Positions 47,317 to 57,861 of a stretch of DNA of 64,000 bases are shown in pieces. Numbering within the stretch: the stretch's first letter is position 1; each line of letters starts with the position of its first letter. Location: positions 3,162,001-3,226,000 of the forward strand of contig CM059625.1 of the NCBI GenBank assembly GCA_030435675.1, in the 5' to 3' direction. Both the position numbers and the translations under genes were made by a program. This stretch comes from Steinernema hermaphroditum. Its lineage: Eukaryota; Nematoda; Chromadorea; Rhabditida; Steinernematidae. The notes beneath the pieces were generated by a model. The model was given only the letters and a program-made list of their open reading frames with translations. It made no database searches and was not told the DNA's origin.

Positions 47317-49636
47317 ATGGCTAACCACGGGCCGAGCTACGGGCTCAGTCGTGAGCTGGAAAAGAAGGTTAGCTCACCGGCTTATCCCTCTAAGGGGCAA
47401 ACGGAAGTGCTGTTTAGAACATCGCTCGCTTCAGCTTGGAAGAAGCACAAGAGGTGCTCTTCTGGATCGAACAGGTCACTGGCGTTCAATTTGAAAGGGA
47501 TCCAGCTACTATCGAGACATCTCAGGACATGTCCGAGATGCTGAAGGATGGAGTGCAACTCTGCATGTGAGTACTCAAGGGTGGTTTTGACATCTCACCT
47601 ACCGGTTTAGGATGATGAACTGTATTTTGGGCAATGCGAGAGGTGTTCGTTTCCACGCCAAGCCGAAGATGCCTTTCCACAAAGTAAGTCAAACCCTTAA
47701 TGTATACATAGAAGGTCAGCCCACCAGAAAGCTAAAGGGGAGCACTGAACACTAGGATAACTAGTTCAAGTACGCTCAAATTTGTACTCAACATTTCGAA
47801 GTGATATTTAGCATATAGTAAAGAGTCCAGTTTTATTAAAGAATTCTATGTACTGATGTTGAAGGACGGAGTGCATGAGAATAACCGCTTAGGCCTGATC
47901 CTGGACTGGGTCGCAGAGGCGAACAAAAGGCGAATTTGTAGATGCTTTCTTTAGAACATTGTAGAATGACCTTTCCTACCTTCTACCCTAGAACCTTCCG
48001 ATTTAGCTGAACATATAATTGTGTCGCATTTAACATGTCTGATGAACATTACGATGCCGGTTAACCATCGAGCAGTTACACAATTCAATATATAGGAGGG
48101 AGCACTGATTGTGGGTTACAGGGATTACAAATTAGCATCTTGAAATTTCAGATTCGGAGTTTTACTAAATTGAGAATATAGACGTAGAACATGCTGTCTT
48201 TAGTCAATCATTGTCTTTTTTGTATAATTCGTGTGTTCTAGACAGACATTCATTTATGACTCTGTGATTTAAGTGATTAAGGTGATTCATAGTCATAGTT
48301 TTTAGCGAAGTCATTATAATGGCGACACCCTTTGTCTCAGTTCCTGTAGCGCAATCAAGTTCATTTTTTTGCCTTCATCAAATCTTCGTCTAATGAAGAT
48401 TTTATTGCTTTGACCCCCATTAGTCACTTCGTGAAACTTCATCGACAAAAAAATGAACATATTATTTCAGATGGAGAACATTTCCAACTTCCTTGATGGC
48501 ATCAAAGTGTACGGAGTGCCCGAGATCTCGTGCTTCCAAACGGTCGACCTCTACGAGAACAAGCAAGGCTACAAAGTCATTGAATGTCTCCGATCGCTGG
48601 CTGCTGTGGTTTGTTCGTTCTTCATTTTGCACCATCTATTCAACAACGGCGGGTCATTGAGACGATTCGTAAATCCTTTCTCTCAGCGTGTGCGCAACAC
48701 ATTACGCATAACTGTGACAAGACGCGACACGAACTCATCGGCCGATTGCAATTGTTTATCTGAGGCGCCGCGCGTAAACGATCGAGCCGATCAAATAGAA
48801 ACGCATCCATGAATGCAGCGCGTTGAGAGCGTGAGTCGGCGGACGCTGGAGCTTTGAGTCGCGCGAGCGCTCAAGTTTGACCTCGATATGGAAATGTTAA
48901 TCTTTGGAAGACGGAATCGTTGAAATGGATGCCGTACGCGGATATGACGGGGCCATCGCTTTACAAAACACTGACATGACCGATCAGCTGAGCTACCATG
49001 TTCATGATCCTACGAGCGTGAGTTCTTCGTGAGAAGTCTCCATATCCCTCTTACTCCACATGTGCAAGACTCGATGTAGAGCCAATTCTTGATATCTTCT
49101 CATTCAAGAATGGGTGACCTGAATTAAAACGAATATTTGAGTACTTAACTCGTTCTTCTTCAGCACAGTTGATTACCGTCCAACTCATCTGAAGTTTTGA
49201 TCTCAAAAAGAAGTGATGAATGTCTATTAATACCACAACATTTCGTACGAAGCTATCTAGCTCCCCTAAACCTTCATTAATACCGATATAACCATGGAGC
49301 GCTATTATTTTCAAAGCTGTTGCTTGTTCTGTTGAATGAACTCTGAGTGAACTACTTTTCATTGGGTAATAGAAACACAGCATCCGCTTGATACCCATTC
49401 CGGCGAGAAAATGGTCGAAAGATGAACAATTTCAGGCGCAAAGCAAGAAAGCGAACGTCGCCTTTCCCAGCTGGGCCGTCAAGATGTCATTGAGCGTACC
49501 ACGCAACTTCTCGGACGAAGTCATCCGACAAGGTGAAATGGTCATCCCGCTACAGTACGGCACTAATAAGTGCGCATCGCAAAAGGGCATGACACCGTAT
49601 GGACTCTCAAGGCAGATCAAGACTGACCAGGCCTGA
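47317..49636 (+). CDS. Calponin/transgelin family actin-binding protein
   Basis: Five exons, 203 aa: 47317-47367, 47418-47566, 47611-47683, 48471-48608, 49436-49636. All junctions are GT...AG and phase-consistent. The N-terminus has the family signature GPSYGLSRELEKK (residues 5-17). One calponin-homology domain covers residues about 20-137: VLFWIEQVTG, LKDGVQLC, NISNFLDGIKVYGVP and TVDLYENKQGYKVIECL. The C-terminal exon holds a single calponin-like repeat (IPLQYGTNKCASQKGM, residues about 174-189). This one CH plus one repeat layout is that of transgelin and of short nematode calponins, which bind actin in muscle. Introns 3 and 4 are long (about 0.8 kb each) and appear empty. The start at 47317 fits the conserved N-terminus; acceptor-like TACTCAG and TTCGCAG lie 18 and 7 nt upstream. 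Orthology to a particular family member is not resolved. Confidence 0.93.
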
Positions 49637-49741
49637 CGGACATGACTCATCAACCGATATCGATATGAAGAAAAGTTGCATAAAAAGAAAAAATCATTTT
49701 TATATTTGTAATTAAGAACAATTTTTGGCATTTGCTTTATT

Positions 49742-49747
49742 AATAAA
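49742..49747 (+). terminator. Polyadenylation signal of the calponin gene
   Basis: AATAAA about 105 bp after the stop codon at 49634-49636. Confidence 0.6.
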
Positions 49748-49833
49748 GTGTTCTTAACAGAAGTTGTTGGTATTGCGGTGTTTCTTCTTTCTGCAGTTTA
49801 GATGGGTGGCTAGATTAGGCCTGTGCGAGACGG

Positions 49834-50570
49834 GACTTTTCAATTTCGATACTCGAGATGTTAGATCCTGCGTTAACTAACACGAAGAAGATTTTGACAC
49901 GGTCAGATTCCTTCGTGACTTTCCAAAATGTTGACGAACGAGCAGGTATGTGTGAAAGAATTGGCCATTTTCGTAGCTCACCTTGGAATGCGTGTCCTTG
50001 CTAGCTTCGAACCCGTTACATTATTCTTGGAGCTGAGGGAAAGTGGAGGTAAAGCCTACAAACGATTTCATGCTGCCTTTTGAGCACCTAAAGTGTCTAG
50101 GGTCTTGACAACTTTTCGACACCCAAGACCGAAAAAAAGCTTCAGTGAGACGGAACCTTTCAACTTCGAGACTGGACCCTATAGACACTGAGATGAAGGT
50201 GAAATAGTCACGTAGCTAACACGACGAAGACTTCGATGCGGTCAGATTTCTTCGTGACCTCACAAAATATAAGCAGACGTGAACGTAATTTTCTTTTTTT
50301 GTAAAAATTCTGGAACTTTCCTTAGCACACATTAAAATTCGTGTTCCATAAAACACAATTTGCATTGAACCGATATATTACTCTTCGCGCTGAAATACCG
50401 ACATCAAAATGAAAAGGATCTTGACAAGAGTGCACTGAAAGCGCGTCTGCCTTTGAGCTTTATAATAGTTCTTGTACAGACGATTTCATACTATCTTTTG
50501 AGCACATAAAGTCTCCAAAGTCTCAACAATTTTTGAGACCCGAGACCGAAAAAACAACTCTTGAGAACTT
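49834..50570. repeat. Diverged low-copy tandem duplication
   Basis: Two related phrases recur in order. The phrase ending GGTCAGATTCCTTCGTGAC (to about 49920) returns as GGTCAGATTTCTTCGTGAC at about 50240-50258. The phrase ACGATTTCATGCTGCCTTTTG at about 50.07 kb returns as ACGATTTCATACTATCTTTTG at about 50.48 kb, each followed by GAGACC or GACACC and GACCGAAAAAA. The period is roughly 320-415 bp with indels. No coding content recognised. Confidence 0.65.
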
Positions 50571-53220
50571 AGACTTGTACCGCCCTAGTCCGGGCCAGAC
50601 GGCAGTGTATAAGCAGGTGTGGAACACTTGCTTCCCTCCCGCAAATGGCAGCGACAAATTGAGATCTCAATACCGACTGTCAGAGAATATACATAGAACG
50701 ATCAAAAATGAAAGGTTTTCGTGAAATATCAAATTTCATGAAATATAGCAATAATTAATCTTCTACTCAGTCCTGATGCATGAACCTTGTTTACTATATG
50801 TTATCTCATTGCCGATTCTATCCACCCTCACGTCGTTAGCTAGCTGAATTCATCCGTCACGCTCTATTTTTAGACAAGCTTTTCATCTGCATGTTAATTT
50901 ATTTTTGGTTGCTGAGATGTTGCGTTCTTGCTAGATGTCGTCCTGATTCATCAATGAGCCCTAGTTGCCCGAACTCTACGATGCGACCCATAAGGTACTT
51001 CCACGCGGATATTGATGTTTTCTGTGCATAGTCAATTTGTTTTGCGAGTTCTGCGCTCTGAGAAAAGAACGCGGCGTCGCGTGTTCACTTGATCTTAGCC
51101 AAGAGCGAACTACGATCGTTCACATTAGCCAGGGAGACGGTGTGCATTAATATTAGAGGGTCGTCTCATTGAAATGCAGGAAACCGACTGGCATTAGTGA
51201 GGATATGCGCAGTCCCACGCGCTTTCGTCACCCACGTTGTCCCGGAGTTAAAGTGAATTTGTTACTTTTCTCGGCTAGAGGCGTCTTTCAATTCAATAAA
51301 CTACGTTTCTCTTCAAGTGATCCCTTGTGGGTTGGCCAACCCGGATTATGCTGACGTCTGAACTGTGGTCAACTTGAGCAACAGGGAACTAACTCATCGA
51401 ATGCGTTACGCGATAAAAGTACAAAAAGAATGAAGAAGGAAGTCCTTGAGGCAACTTTGATAAAATTTGCTTTTTCCAAATTCTATTACTTTCTACTGCA
51501 TATGACTTTCGTTGATGGCTCTACTTTAACCATCGATGGCGTGGCATAGTCGGCAGTTCCGGTTAACAAATCACTTGAACGGGCATGTTCGACTACGACA
51601 TCGAAAATTTATAAGAACATCGGTTGGACCAACCGGAAAACAATATCGTGTTTTCGAGTGCCGTTCCAATTAGTAACGTGAAAGTGCACTCGGCCGCCAG
51701 TCTCCTATAACCAAGCTCTCGTACTCAGTTGGCTATGCTCTTGCATTGACCATTTATCAAATGTTTTTCGTGAACTGTCTCCGATAATGGCAGAAAATTA
51801 TTTGTGTTCTTGAATCGAGCTCTTGTGGGGTCGGCCTATTTGTATGAGCACTTATCTACCGCAACAGTAATACTGTAGTGGTTCATACTAAATGTCTGAA
51901 TTCATCGAAGAAATCGGCGTGGGACATCTTTGACCTGTTTTTGAGCAGTTTTTGGATATGCGATTAACCATGCATGTAACGAGGAAAGTGGAAGCATGAC
52001 ACCGACCAATTTGGTCAGTATACCGAATAGTTGTTTCTGGCGCTTGGATTAGGGAAACTGCGATATCTTTGGCTTGTTTTAAAGTAGTTTTGGATATGTG
52101 ATTCTATTCAGGTGCATATTTAGGCATGACACAGGGCAATTTGGCTCACATTTGTTACACCGATATGCCTTGGATAGTGTAGTAAATGTACACAAATGTT
52201 GTTTGACAGCAGACATTCTAGGCATTGAGTTTTAGTAGATCAAGCATGCTGTAGTAGCCGTGGTACACAGTTTCAATTGCCGACGCGGTACGCACAACAC
52301 TCTTCTTGTCTTGCTCTCTCTTGTCTGTTTCACATCATTCCAAGACCGTGCTCTAGAGAACTGACGCTGAACCCGCCACAAGTAACCCGTTGGAGCACGC
52401 AACCTCTCCATATTAACCATTCGTAGTGTTTTCGCTACAATGGCCTTGAGTTTTTTCTGTGCTCAATCATCACATTCCCGAATGCGTGTATCTAAAATTT
52501 GAGACAGATCAGCTGATGCTTTCGTTATGGGACCATTCTGAACAAACTTTAAAAATCGTTTGCCAATGGGGGCCGGTTTGGTACGGCTGCCTGGAGATTC
52601 TCGAGCAACGTGAATACAAAATTGCCAACGTTCAAAAGAACTTTTTATCTTGATAATGGGTGCTTGAACTAGGATTCCATGTGAGACGAATAACCTATAT
52701 TTACATTACCAGAATTGGGGCGCCACCCAGCAAAAACATCTTCCGGAAGCGATGGAAAATTAGAACTACTTCTTATGGTATTGTCATTCATCAACTCGGT
52801 GAATTTCAGCGGCCCGGCCTTGTTATCACGCGGCATAAACAAAAATATTTATGGGATTCGGGTGGTCAGTTCTCGGAAGATGCTCACTCTTCCAGCTCAT
52901 CCATCACCGAATTTTCATGAAGTTATCTTTGTGTTTTGCCCAAAAATACCCTATTGCTATATTTTTTCAGCAAAATATTTGGAGACCTAAGAACGCCGAC
53001 GAATTATGCAAGTGTGTTTTGCATTGCTTCCGGATCGCTTTTGTTGTTCACGCAATCACCTGAAGTTAAAGATTTCCGACACGCAATTGTCCGACTGTTT
53101 TTGTTCTCGGCGCTCAGAAATAGGTCTTGAGCAAAAGCAACGAAGCGATATAACCACGAAGATACAGAATTTAGAAAGAAATTGTAAAAAAGTACAGGTA
53201 TAAAAGGAGAAATTTATGAC
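50571..53220. other. Spacer without recognised gene, with a second diverged duplication
   Basis: Holds a degenerate direct repeat at about 51920-52150 (listed separately). Short ORFs at 52.4-53.2 kb have no recognised motif; the Tc5-like element begins at the right edge. Confidence 0.4.
51920..52150. repeat. Degenerate direct repeat, about 140 bp period
   Basis: The phrase ATCTTTGACCTGTTTTTGAG, then GTTTTTGGATATGCGATT and GCATGACACCGACCAATTTGG, recurs as ATCTTTGGCTTGTTTTAAAG, then GTTTTGGATATGTGATT and GCATGACACAGGGCAATTTGG. Confidence 0.55.
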
Positions 53221-53411
53221 TTACAAGGGAACCTTCCGAAGTGTCCTGCTCGGATCGAGCTGGAAATTGACACACAGGTAGGCCTTCATTAGTGTATGTC
53301 ATCCCCAAAAGGGCACCTGCTTATATGCATACCAGGTCATGTAAACACCCTTCGCAAGTTACGGTCAAACAACTATAGCCAACTTCGGCAACAGCTGAGT
53401 GATGATGTGTA

Positions 53412-53465
53412 TGGACGAACCGGGTACTATCTCGGCTGCCGTTTTTGGGGTGCGGGTTCGATTCC
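53412..53465 (+). repeat. tRNA-like segment in the left Tc5 arm (A-box and B-box)
   Basis: TGGACGAACCGG (53412-53423, one mismatch to the A-box consensus) and GGTTCGATTCC (53455-53465, perfect B-box), 31 nt apart. The space is too short for a normal anticodon arm, so this is not a functional tRNA gene. It looks tRNA-derived. Confidence 0.55.
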
Positions 53466-53565
53466 CCTCCCAGCCCATATTTTTCTTCTCGCTTCTTGAA
53501 CATATTTATTTAAGTTTGCTTTTGTCTTACTAAAAGGTAGTAATGAAATTTTTTTTAAAACAAAT

Positions 53566-53805
53566 TTGAACATTACGGCAATGCAGATAAGTGCTAACCG
53601 ATTCCAAAATATGACACGGTATGCATGGCATCACGCTGGATTTATTGACGAACACCCTCCTTCTTTCGGAACGCCGGAACATTTTTGCTTCAATTTCGAC
53701 GAAGGGCATCAATGCATGTGTTCCAAAATGCCCGTTCTTCGCTGTGCTCGTTGTGAAGGATTCTTGTGTGTTAAGCATCTTGTTGATGTTGAACATAATT
53801 GTTAA
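53566..53805 (+). pseudogene. Relic Tc5 transposase C-terminal exon (Cys/His-rich)
   Basis: An open frame of 79 codons between the inverted arms. It contains RFQNMTRYAWHHAGFIDEHP and then the metal-binding-like pattern C-x-C (CMC), PVLRCARC, GFLCVKHL and EHNC, ending at TAA. This arrangement is that of the cysteine-rich domain at the end of Tc5-type transposases (Pfam Transp_Tc5_C), thought to bind metal and DNA. The DDE catalytic core and the HTH region are absent, so no transposase activity is possible from this copy. A possible acceptor (AATGCAG) sits at about 53586. Confidence 0.7.
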
Positions 53806-53921
53806 GGAACACCGTTGTTATAAAAAAATTTGTTAAAAAAAAATTTCATTACTACATTTTAGTAATACAAAAACAAACTTAAATATGTTCAAGAAGCGAG
53901 AAGAAAAATATGGGCCGGGGG

Positions 53922-53975
53922 GGAGTCGAACCCGCACCCCAAAAACGGCAGCCGAGATACTACCCGGTTCGGCCA
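53922..53975 (-). repeat. tRNA-like segment in the right Tc5 arm (A-box and B-box)
   Basis: On the minus strand TGGCCGAACCGG (53975-53964) fits the A-box consensus TRGYNNARNNGG fully, and GGTTCGACTCC (53932-53922) is a perfect B-box. A D-stem GCCG/CGGC can form, but the anticodon arm is shortened. Confidence 0.55.
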
Positions 53976-54097
53976 TACACACCATCTCTCAGATGTTGCC
54001 GAAGTTGGCTATAGTTGTTTGACCGTAACTTACGAAGGGTGTTTACATGACCTGGTATGCGTATAAGCAGGTGCCCTTTTGGGGATGACATACACCA

Positions 54098-56242
54098 ATG
54101 AAGGCCTACCTGTGTGTCAATTTCCAGCTCGATCCGAGCAGGACACTTCGGAAGGTTCCCTTGTTAGACAGAATCCGAAATATTAGACTGACGCGAAAAA
54201 AATGTCGATCTCATTTGCTTTTAATGAATTGTAATAAGCCACCGATGAAGAAGAAAAGGCTGAATCGGGAACTCTTCAAGATGGTAGTCGCCCTGAATCC
54301 GCCGAGAATCAACACAGAGTCGCAGGAAGGATATGCCCAGCTCACCGAGTATGTCCATGAAGCCGCTGGGTTTGCCGAAGAAGATGAAGAAAAGAAGAAC
54401 CGACTCAGCGCAAGAACAACCAATCTCCTGCGACAGAGGCACGTGCTTCGACGGCGACAATTCACCACCGACGACCGGATCGCCCTCACGGAGCTCAACA
54501 AGCTGATCCGCCGTGAGGTGCGCAACGACATCCACGAACATCACCGTCGCCTGGTGGAAGAAGCCGTGACGAACTGCAAGGGACTCAGGAAGGTTCGACG
54601 CGAAGTCGCTACCGGCAGAAGAAGGATAGTTCAGCTGCGCGACAAGGATGGAAACCTCTGCTCGACGAAGACACAGATTCACGAGGTCGTTAAGAATTTC
54701 TACGAAGAACTATACGCCTCCAGTGTGAACGTCGAATACGAAGCCTCCGAAGAGCCAGAAGAGTGTCCAGAAATCTTACCGGGAGAAGTCGAAGAAGCGA
54801 TGAAAAGAATGAAGACTGGAAGAAGCCCAGGGAGGGACAAGGTTACGGTTGAAATGCTGAAACTTGCGAAAGACAGTATTCTCGTCCCTCTGACCGGAAT
54901 CCTGAACTGGTGCCTTAGAAACTGTGAGGTTCCCGAGAAGATGGCAGACGCGTCGACCATCCTACTGTTCAAGAAGGGAGATCCTATGCAGCTGAAGAAC
55001 TACAGACCAATCTCCTTGCTCTCCGCCGTTTATAAGATCCTGACCAAGGTGATTGTCACTCGGATTGAGCGGATTTTGGATGCTGAGCAGCCAGAGGAGC
55101 AAGCGGGATTCCGAAGAAGCTATTCAACCGTGGACCACCTCCAAGCCGTGAATCTTCTGGTGGAAAAGACGCGTGAATACCGGCTACCGCTCTTCGTCGC
55201 TTTCGTCGACTTTGAGAAGGCGTTCGACTCCGTGGAAATCAACGCTGTGTGGAACGCGATCAAACGTCAAGGAGTTCCGGCTGCGATCATCAACCTGCTG
55301 CGGAAGATCTATGATCAAGCCGCGTCCTACGTCCAAATTGGTGAAGAACGTGTGCCGATCAAGATCCAGCGAGGAGTCCGCCAGGGCGATACGATCAGCC
55401 CAAAACTCTTCACGGCGACGCTCGAAGAAATCTTCAGAGAGCTCGACTGGGAAGACTTCGGGATCAACATCAACGGCCGGAAGCTCTCGAATCTACGCTT
55501 CGCAGACGACATCGCGCTGATCGCCAACACGGAAGAAGAGCTGCAACAGATGGTGACAGAACTCGACGAAGTGTCCCGGAGAAGCGGCCTCAAGATGAAC
55601 AGGGAGAAGACGAAGATCCTGGCAACAGAAGAAGCGTCGATTCTCGTGAACGGAGAAGAAATCGAGCAAGTCGAAGCTTTCGTCTACCTGGGACAGGAAG
55701 TCAGGCTGAGAAGAGACCACTCCAAGGAGATCACCCGAAGAATTCAAAGCGGATGGAACGTTTTCAGGAAGTACAAGGACTTTCTGACTTCCAGAAGCGT
55801 CCTGATGCGATGGAAACGAAAACTCTTCGATCAGTGCGTCCTTCCCGCCATGCTCTACGGTTCCGAAACTTGGTCGCTCACGAAATCAGCGCGGAAGAGG
55901 CTTGCGACCGCTCAGCGAAGGATGGAACGCCGAATGGCCGGAGTCCGTCTAATAGACAAGAGGACCAATGAGTGGCTCCGAGGCGTCACGAAGGTGAAGG
56001 ACATCGACGAAGCGGCAAGAAGAAGGAAGTGGAACTTCGCCTGGAAGATGGCGAACGGAAGCCCGGAAAATTGGTACAACCGACTCGAAGAATGGCGCCC
56101 GCCTGTGAAGAGACCTCTCGGAAGACCTCGAACCCGATGGAGCGATGACTTAACGAAGACATTGGGCAGCAAAAGATGGAGGCACCGTGCGCGTCAAGAA
56201 GCCAGAGGACGTTGGATAAATATGGGGTGCGACAACATGTAA
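54098..56242 (+). CDS. RTE-type non-LTR retrotransposon reverse transcriptase
   Basis: A 714-codon frame without interruption. The first 23 codons are translated from the right arm of the Tc5-like element; RTE-derived sequence begins after the TTA at 54164-54166. The order is a basic linker with coiled-coil potential (residues about 50-200), then the reverse transcriptase: GRSPGRDKVTVEML, NYRPISLLSAVYKI, FVDFEKAFDS (residues 369-378), RGVRQGDTISP (425-435) and the catalytic FADD (468-471). The carboxyl end has the RTE-typical WRPPVKRPLGRPRTRWSDDL. The apurinic endonuclease domain that normally precedes the linker is missing, so this is a 5'-truncated copy. It may still make an RT protein but should not mobilise itself in the normal way. 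The frame is better preserved than that of the second copy at 57.4 kb, suggesting a younger insertion. Confidence 0.92.
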   Translation: MKAYLCVNFQLDPSRTLRKVPLLDRIRNIRLTRKKCRSHLLLMNCNKPPMKKKRLNRELFKMVVALNPPRINTESQEGYAQLTEYVHEAAGFAEEDEEKKNRLSARTTNLLRQRHVLRRRQFTTDDRIALTELNKLIRREVRNDIHEHHRRLVEEAVTNCKGLRKVRREVATGRRRIVQLRDKDGNLCSTKTQIHEVVKNFYEELYASSVNVEYEASEEPEECPEILPGEVEEAMKRMKTGRSPGRDKVTVEMLKLAKDSILVPLTGILNWCLRNCEVPEKMADASTILLFKKGDPMQLKNYRPISLLSAVYKILTKVIVTRIERILDAEQPEEQAGFRRSYSTVDHLQAVNLLVEKTREYRLPLFVAFVDFEKAFDSVEINAVWNAIKRQGVPAAIINLLRKIYDQAASYVQIGEERVPIKIQRGVRQGDTISPKLFTATLEEIFRELDWEDFGININGRKLSNLRFADDIALIANTEEELQQMVTELDEVSRRSGLKMNREKTKILATEEASILVNGEEIEQVEAFVYLGQEVRLRRDHSKEITRRIQSGWNVFRKYKDFLTSRSVLMRWKRKLFDQCVLPAMLYGSETWSLTKSARKRLATAQRRMERRMAGVRLIDKRTNEWLRGVTKVKDIDEAARRRKWNFAWKMANGSPENWYNRLEEWRPPVKRPLGRPRTRWSDDLTKTLGSKRWRHRARQEARGRWINMGCDNM

Positions 56243-56274
56243 TATGTCAGATATCGCAATAAATTCGAAAGTCG
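54167..56274 (+). mobile_element. RTE retrotransposon, 5'-truncated copy
   Basis: It extends from the Tc5 boundary to about 56274. The 3' end is estimated from the second copy: both share GATAAATATGGGGTG-like sequence and then ATAAATTCG shortly after the stop. The 3' UTR is very short, as is usual for RTE. Confidence 0.75.
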
Positions 56275-57362
56275 AATTCGAATTGTAATAAGTTTTAAGT
56301 AATATGATTTACGTTGCTTGTAGAGCGTTCACAGCGTTATGCTTTTCATTTTCATGTATATTTCGGCACCGTATATCGTCTGTTTCTTTGACTTTGACTT
56401 TATTTCGCGAATCAAAGGCATTGCGCCTTGCACGACACCGAAAATAGACAAACAGAGGATGTCTGGCAGAGGACTTCATCCCTGGCGCGGCGTAGATGTC
56501 GAACCGGTCGTAGAAGGCGCACTTCATGGGGCATCTGGGAATCGGCAAATCTTCGGATGCGGCAGCGGAATATCGTTTGCAGCACAGCGGACGTTTCTGA
56601 GCATGCATCTGATGGGCCGTGGTCCGGGAGTTGCGCCTAGAACGTCTGTTTCCTTAGCCACAATTGTTTACCTCTATACCTCTCTTTCGAAAAGCTAAAC
56701 CTTCTCATTCGCAGTTTAACTTGGCCCCCTACTATTCCTCTCCAACTCCCTTTACATCGACAAATAGTATAGCATTTATCCGCTCTATTTTTACTGCTTA
56801 CGTCGATGGCAGATAAGCTCGGGCTTTCGAGAAGTTACCCGTTTTAGCAGTTGCGTTCGCGCTGAGGCACGTGTCGGCGAACGTGGAATGCCATCACGCT
56901 AACATCTAACATTTATTCCGTATCATTGATTTACATCAAGCGGATCCCATGCCATCACGCTACATATGATAAATCATGTGAAGAAAAGAACCCTCTGGGG
57001 AGACAATTTGATTACTGCTTAATTTAGAAACGCGCTAGACCTTAATTTAAGCTAGACTCAACACTTCGCCGCTATCCAGTTGCTTGATGTGATTTAGGTA
57101 TAGCCGTTGTTGCTACGTCGAAAATAGAAACGATGTCGGAGAGCCAAAACAATCAAGTACTGGGCTGAGGAGTTGAAAATGTCGGTTCTTTGATTCGCGT
57201 CTGTCTTCGTACTTTCTACAGCAGTTTTAAAAACCGTGCATTTGCCACTCATGCGTGCATCTCAAACTAGAAAAGTGGATATGCTGCATGCGTTCACAAA
57301 ATGCAGTTCAAGATTCCAGGCAGGGGTGGCCATTAATATGAGGTGTGGCTCATTAGCAGAAC
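56275..57362. other. Spacer between the two RTE copies
   Basis: No gene recognised. ATGCCATCACGCTAACAT at about 56.89 kb is partly repeated as ATGCCATCACGCTACAT 60 bp on. Short ORFs on both strands are not supported. Confidence 0.4.
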
Positions 57363-57861
57363 AATCAAAAGCCGATGGAACGTTTTCGGACATACAAGGA
57401 CTTCCTGCCCTCGAAAAGTGTCATGATGCGATGGAAGCGTAGCCTTATCGACCAGTGCATCCTCCCCGCCTTGCTCTACGGATCCGAAATTTGTCGCTCA
57501 CGAAGACAATACGGACGAATCTTTCGACTGCTCAACGACGGATGGAATGTCGAATGGCCGGGGTCGGCCTAATAGACAGAAAAACGTATGAGTGGGTCCG
57601 CGGAGTCACCAAGGTGAAGGAGATCGACGAAGCGGCAATCAGAAGTAAATTGAACTTCGTCTGGAAGATGGCAAATGGAAACCCGGTAAAATGGTCAATC
57701 CGACTTGATTCGACCTCCCACAAAAAGACCTCTTGCAAGATCTCGGACATCTCGGACAAATTAGCGAAGAGCAAATGGAAACACCGAGCGGGACAGGCAG
57801 CGATGGTTAAATATGCGGTGTGACATTGTATCATATGATAGATTTCTGATATAAATTCGTA
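57363..57861 (+). pseudogene. Decayed 3' fragment of an RTE retrotransposon
   Basis: It aligns with the last roughly 500 bp of the neighbouring RTE copy (from about 55745). Fragments of the same protein are visible: MRWKRSLIDQCILPALLYGSE, then after a frameshift STAQRRMECRMAGVGLIDRK, EWVRGVTKVKEIDEAA and FVWKMANGNPVKW. A single-base loss near 57493 (TTGG to TTG relative to the better copy) shifts the frame, and further indels follow where the RPLGRPRTRW motif should be. It ends at the same ATAAATTCG. It is a dead, heavily 5'-truncated copy in the same orientation. Confidence 0.88.

Larger units (their letters stand above)
53224..54163. mobile_element. 940 bp Tc5-like foldback DNA transposon, non-autonomous
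   Basis: Inverted arms of about 340 bp (53224 to about 53563, and about 53822 to 54163) are roughly 95 percent identical and end in CAAGGGAACCTTCC. TTA stands on both sides (53221-53223 and 54164-54166), which fits the TNA target duplication known for Tc4/Tc5 elements, as does the CAAGGG end. The short interior keeps only the last piece of a transposase (53566-53805) with the Cys/His pattern of the Tc5 transposase C-terminal domain. The element is therefore an internal deletion derivative that would depend on enzyme made elsewhere. Each arm includes a tRNA-like segment. Confidence 0.85.

Noticed and set aside
53100..53220. Left part of an RTE endonuclease on the other side of Tc5
   Set aside because: The continuing frame has a stop within about 30 bp and no endonuclease motif is visible, so RTE identity of this flank could not be supported from reading alone.
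53405..53480. Functional tRNA gene
   Set aside because: A- and B-boxes are present, but the space for an anticodon arm is too short and no matching acceptor stem is found. It is part of the transposon arm.
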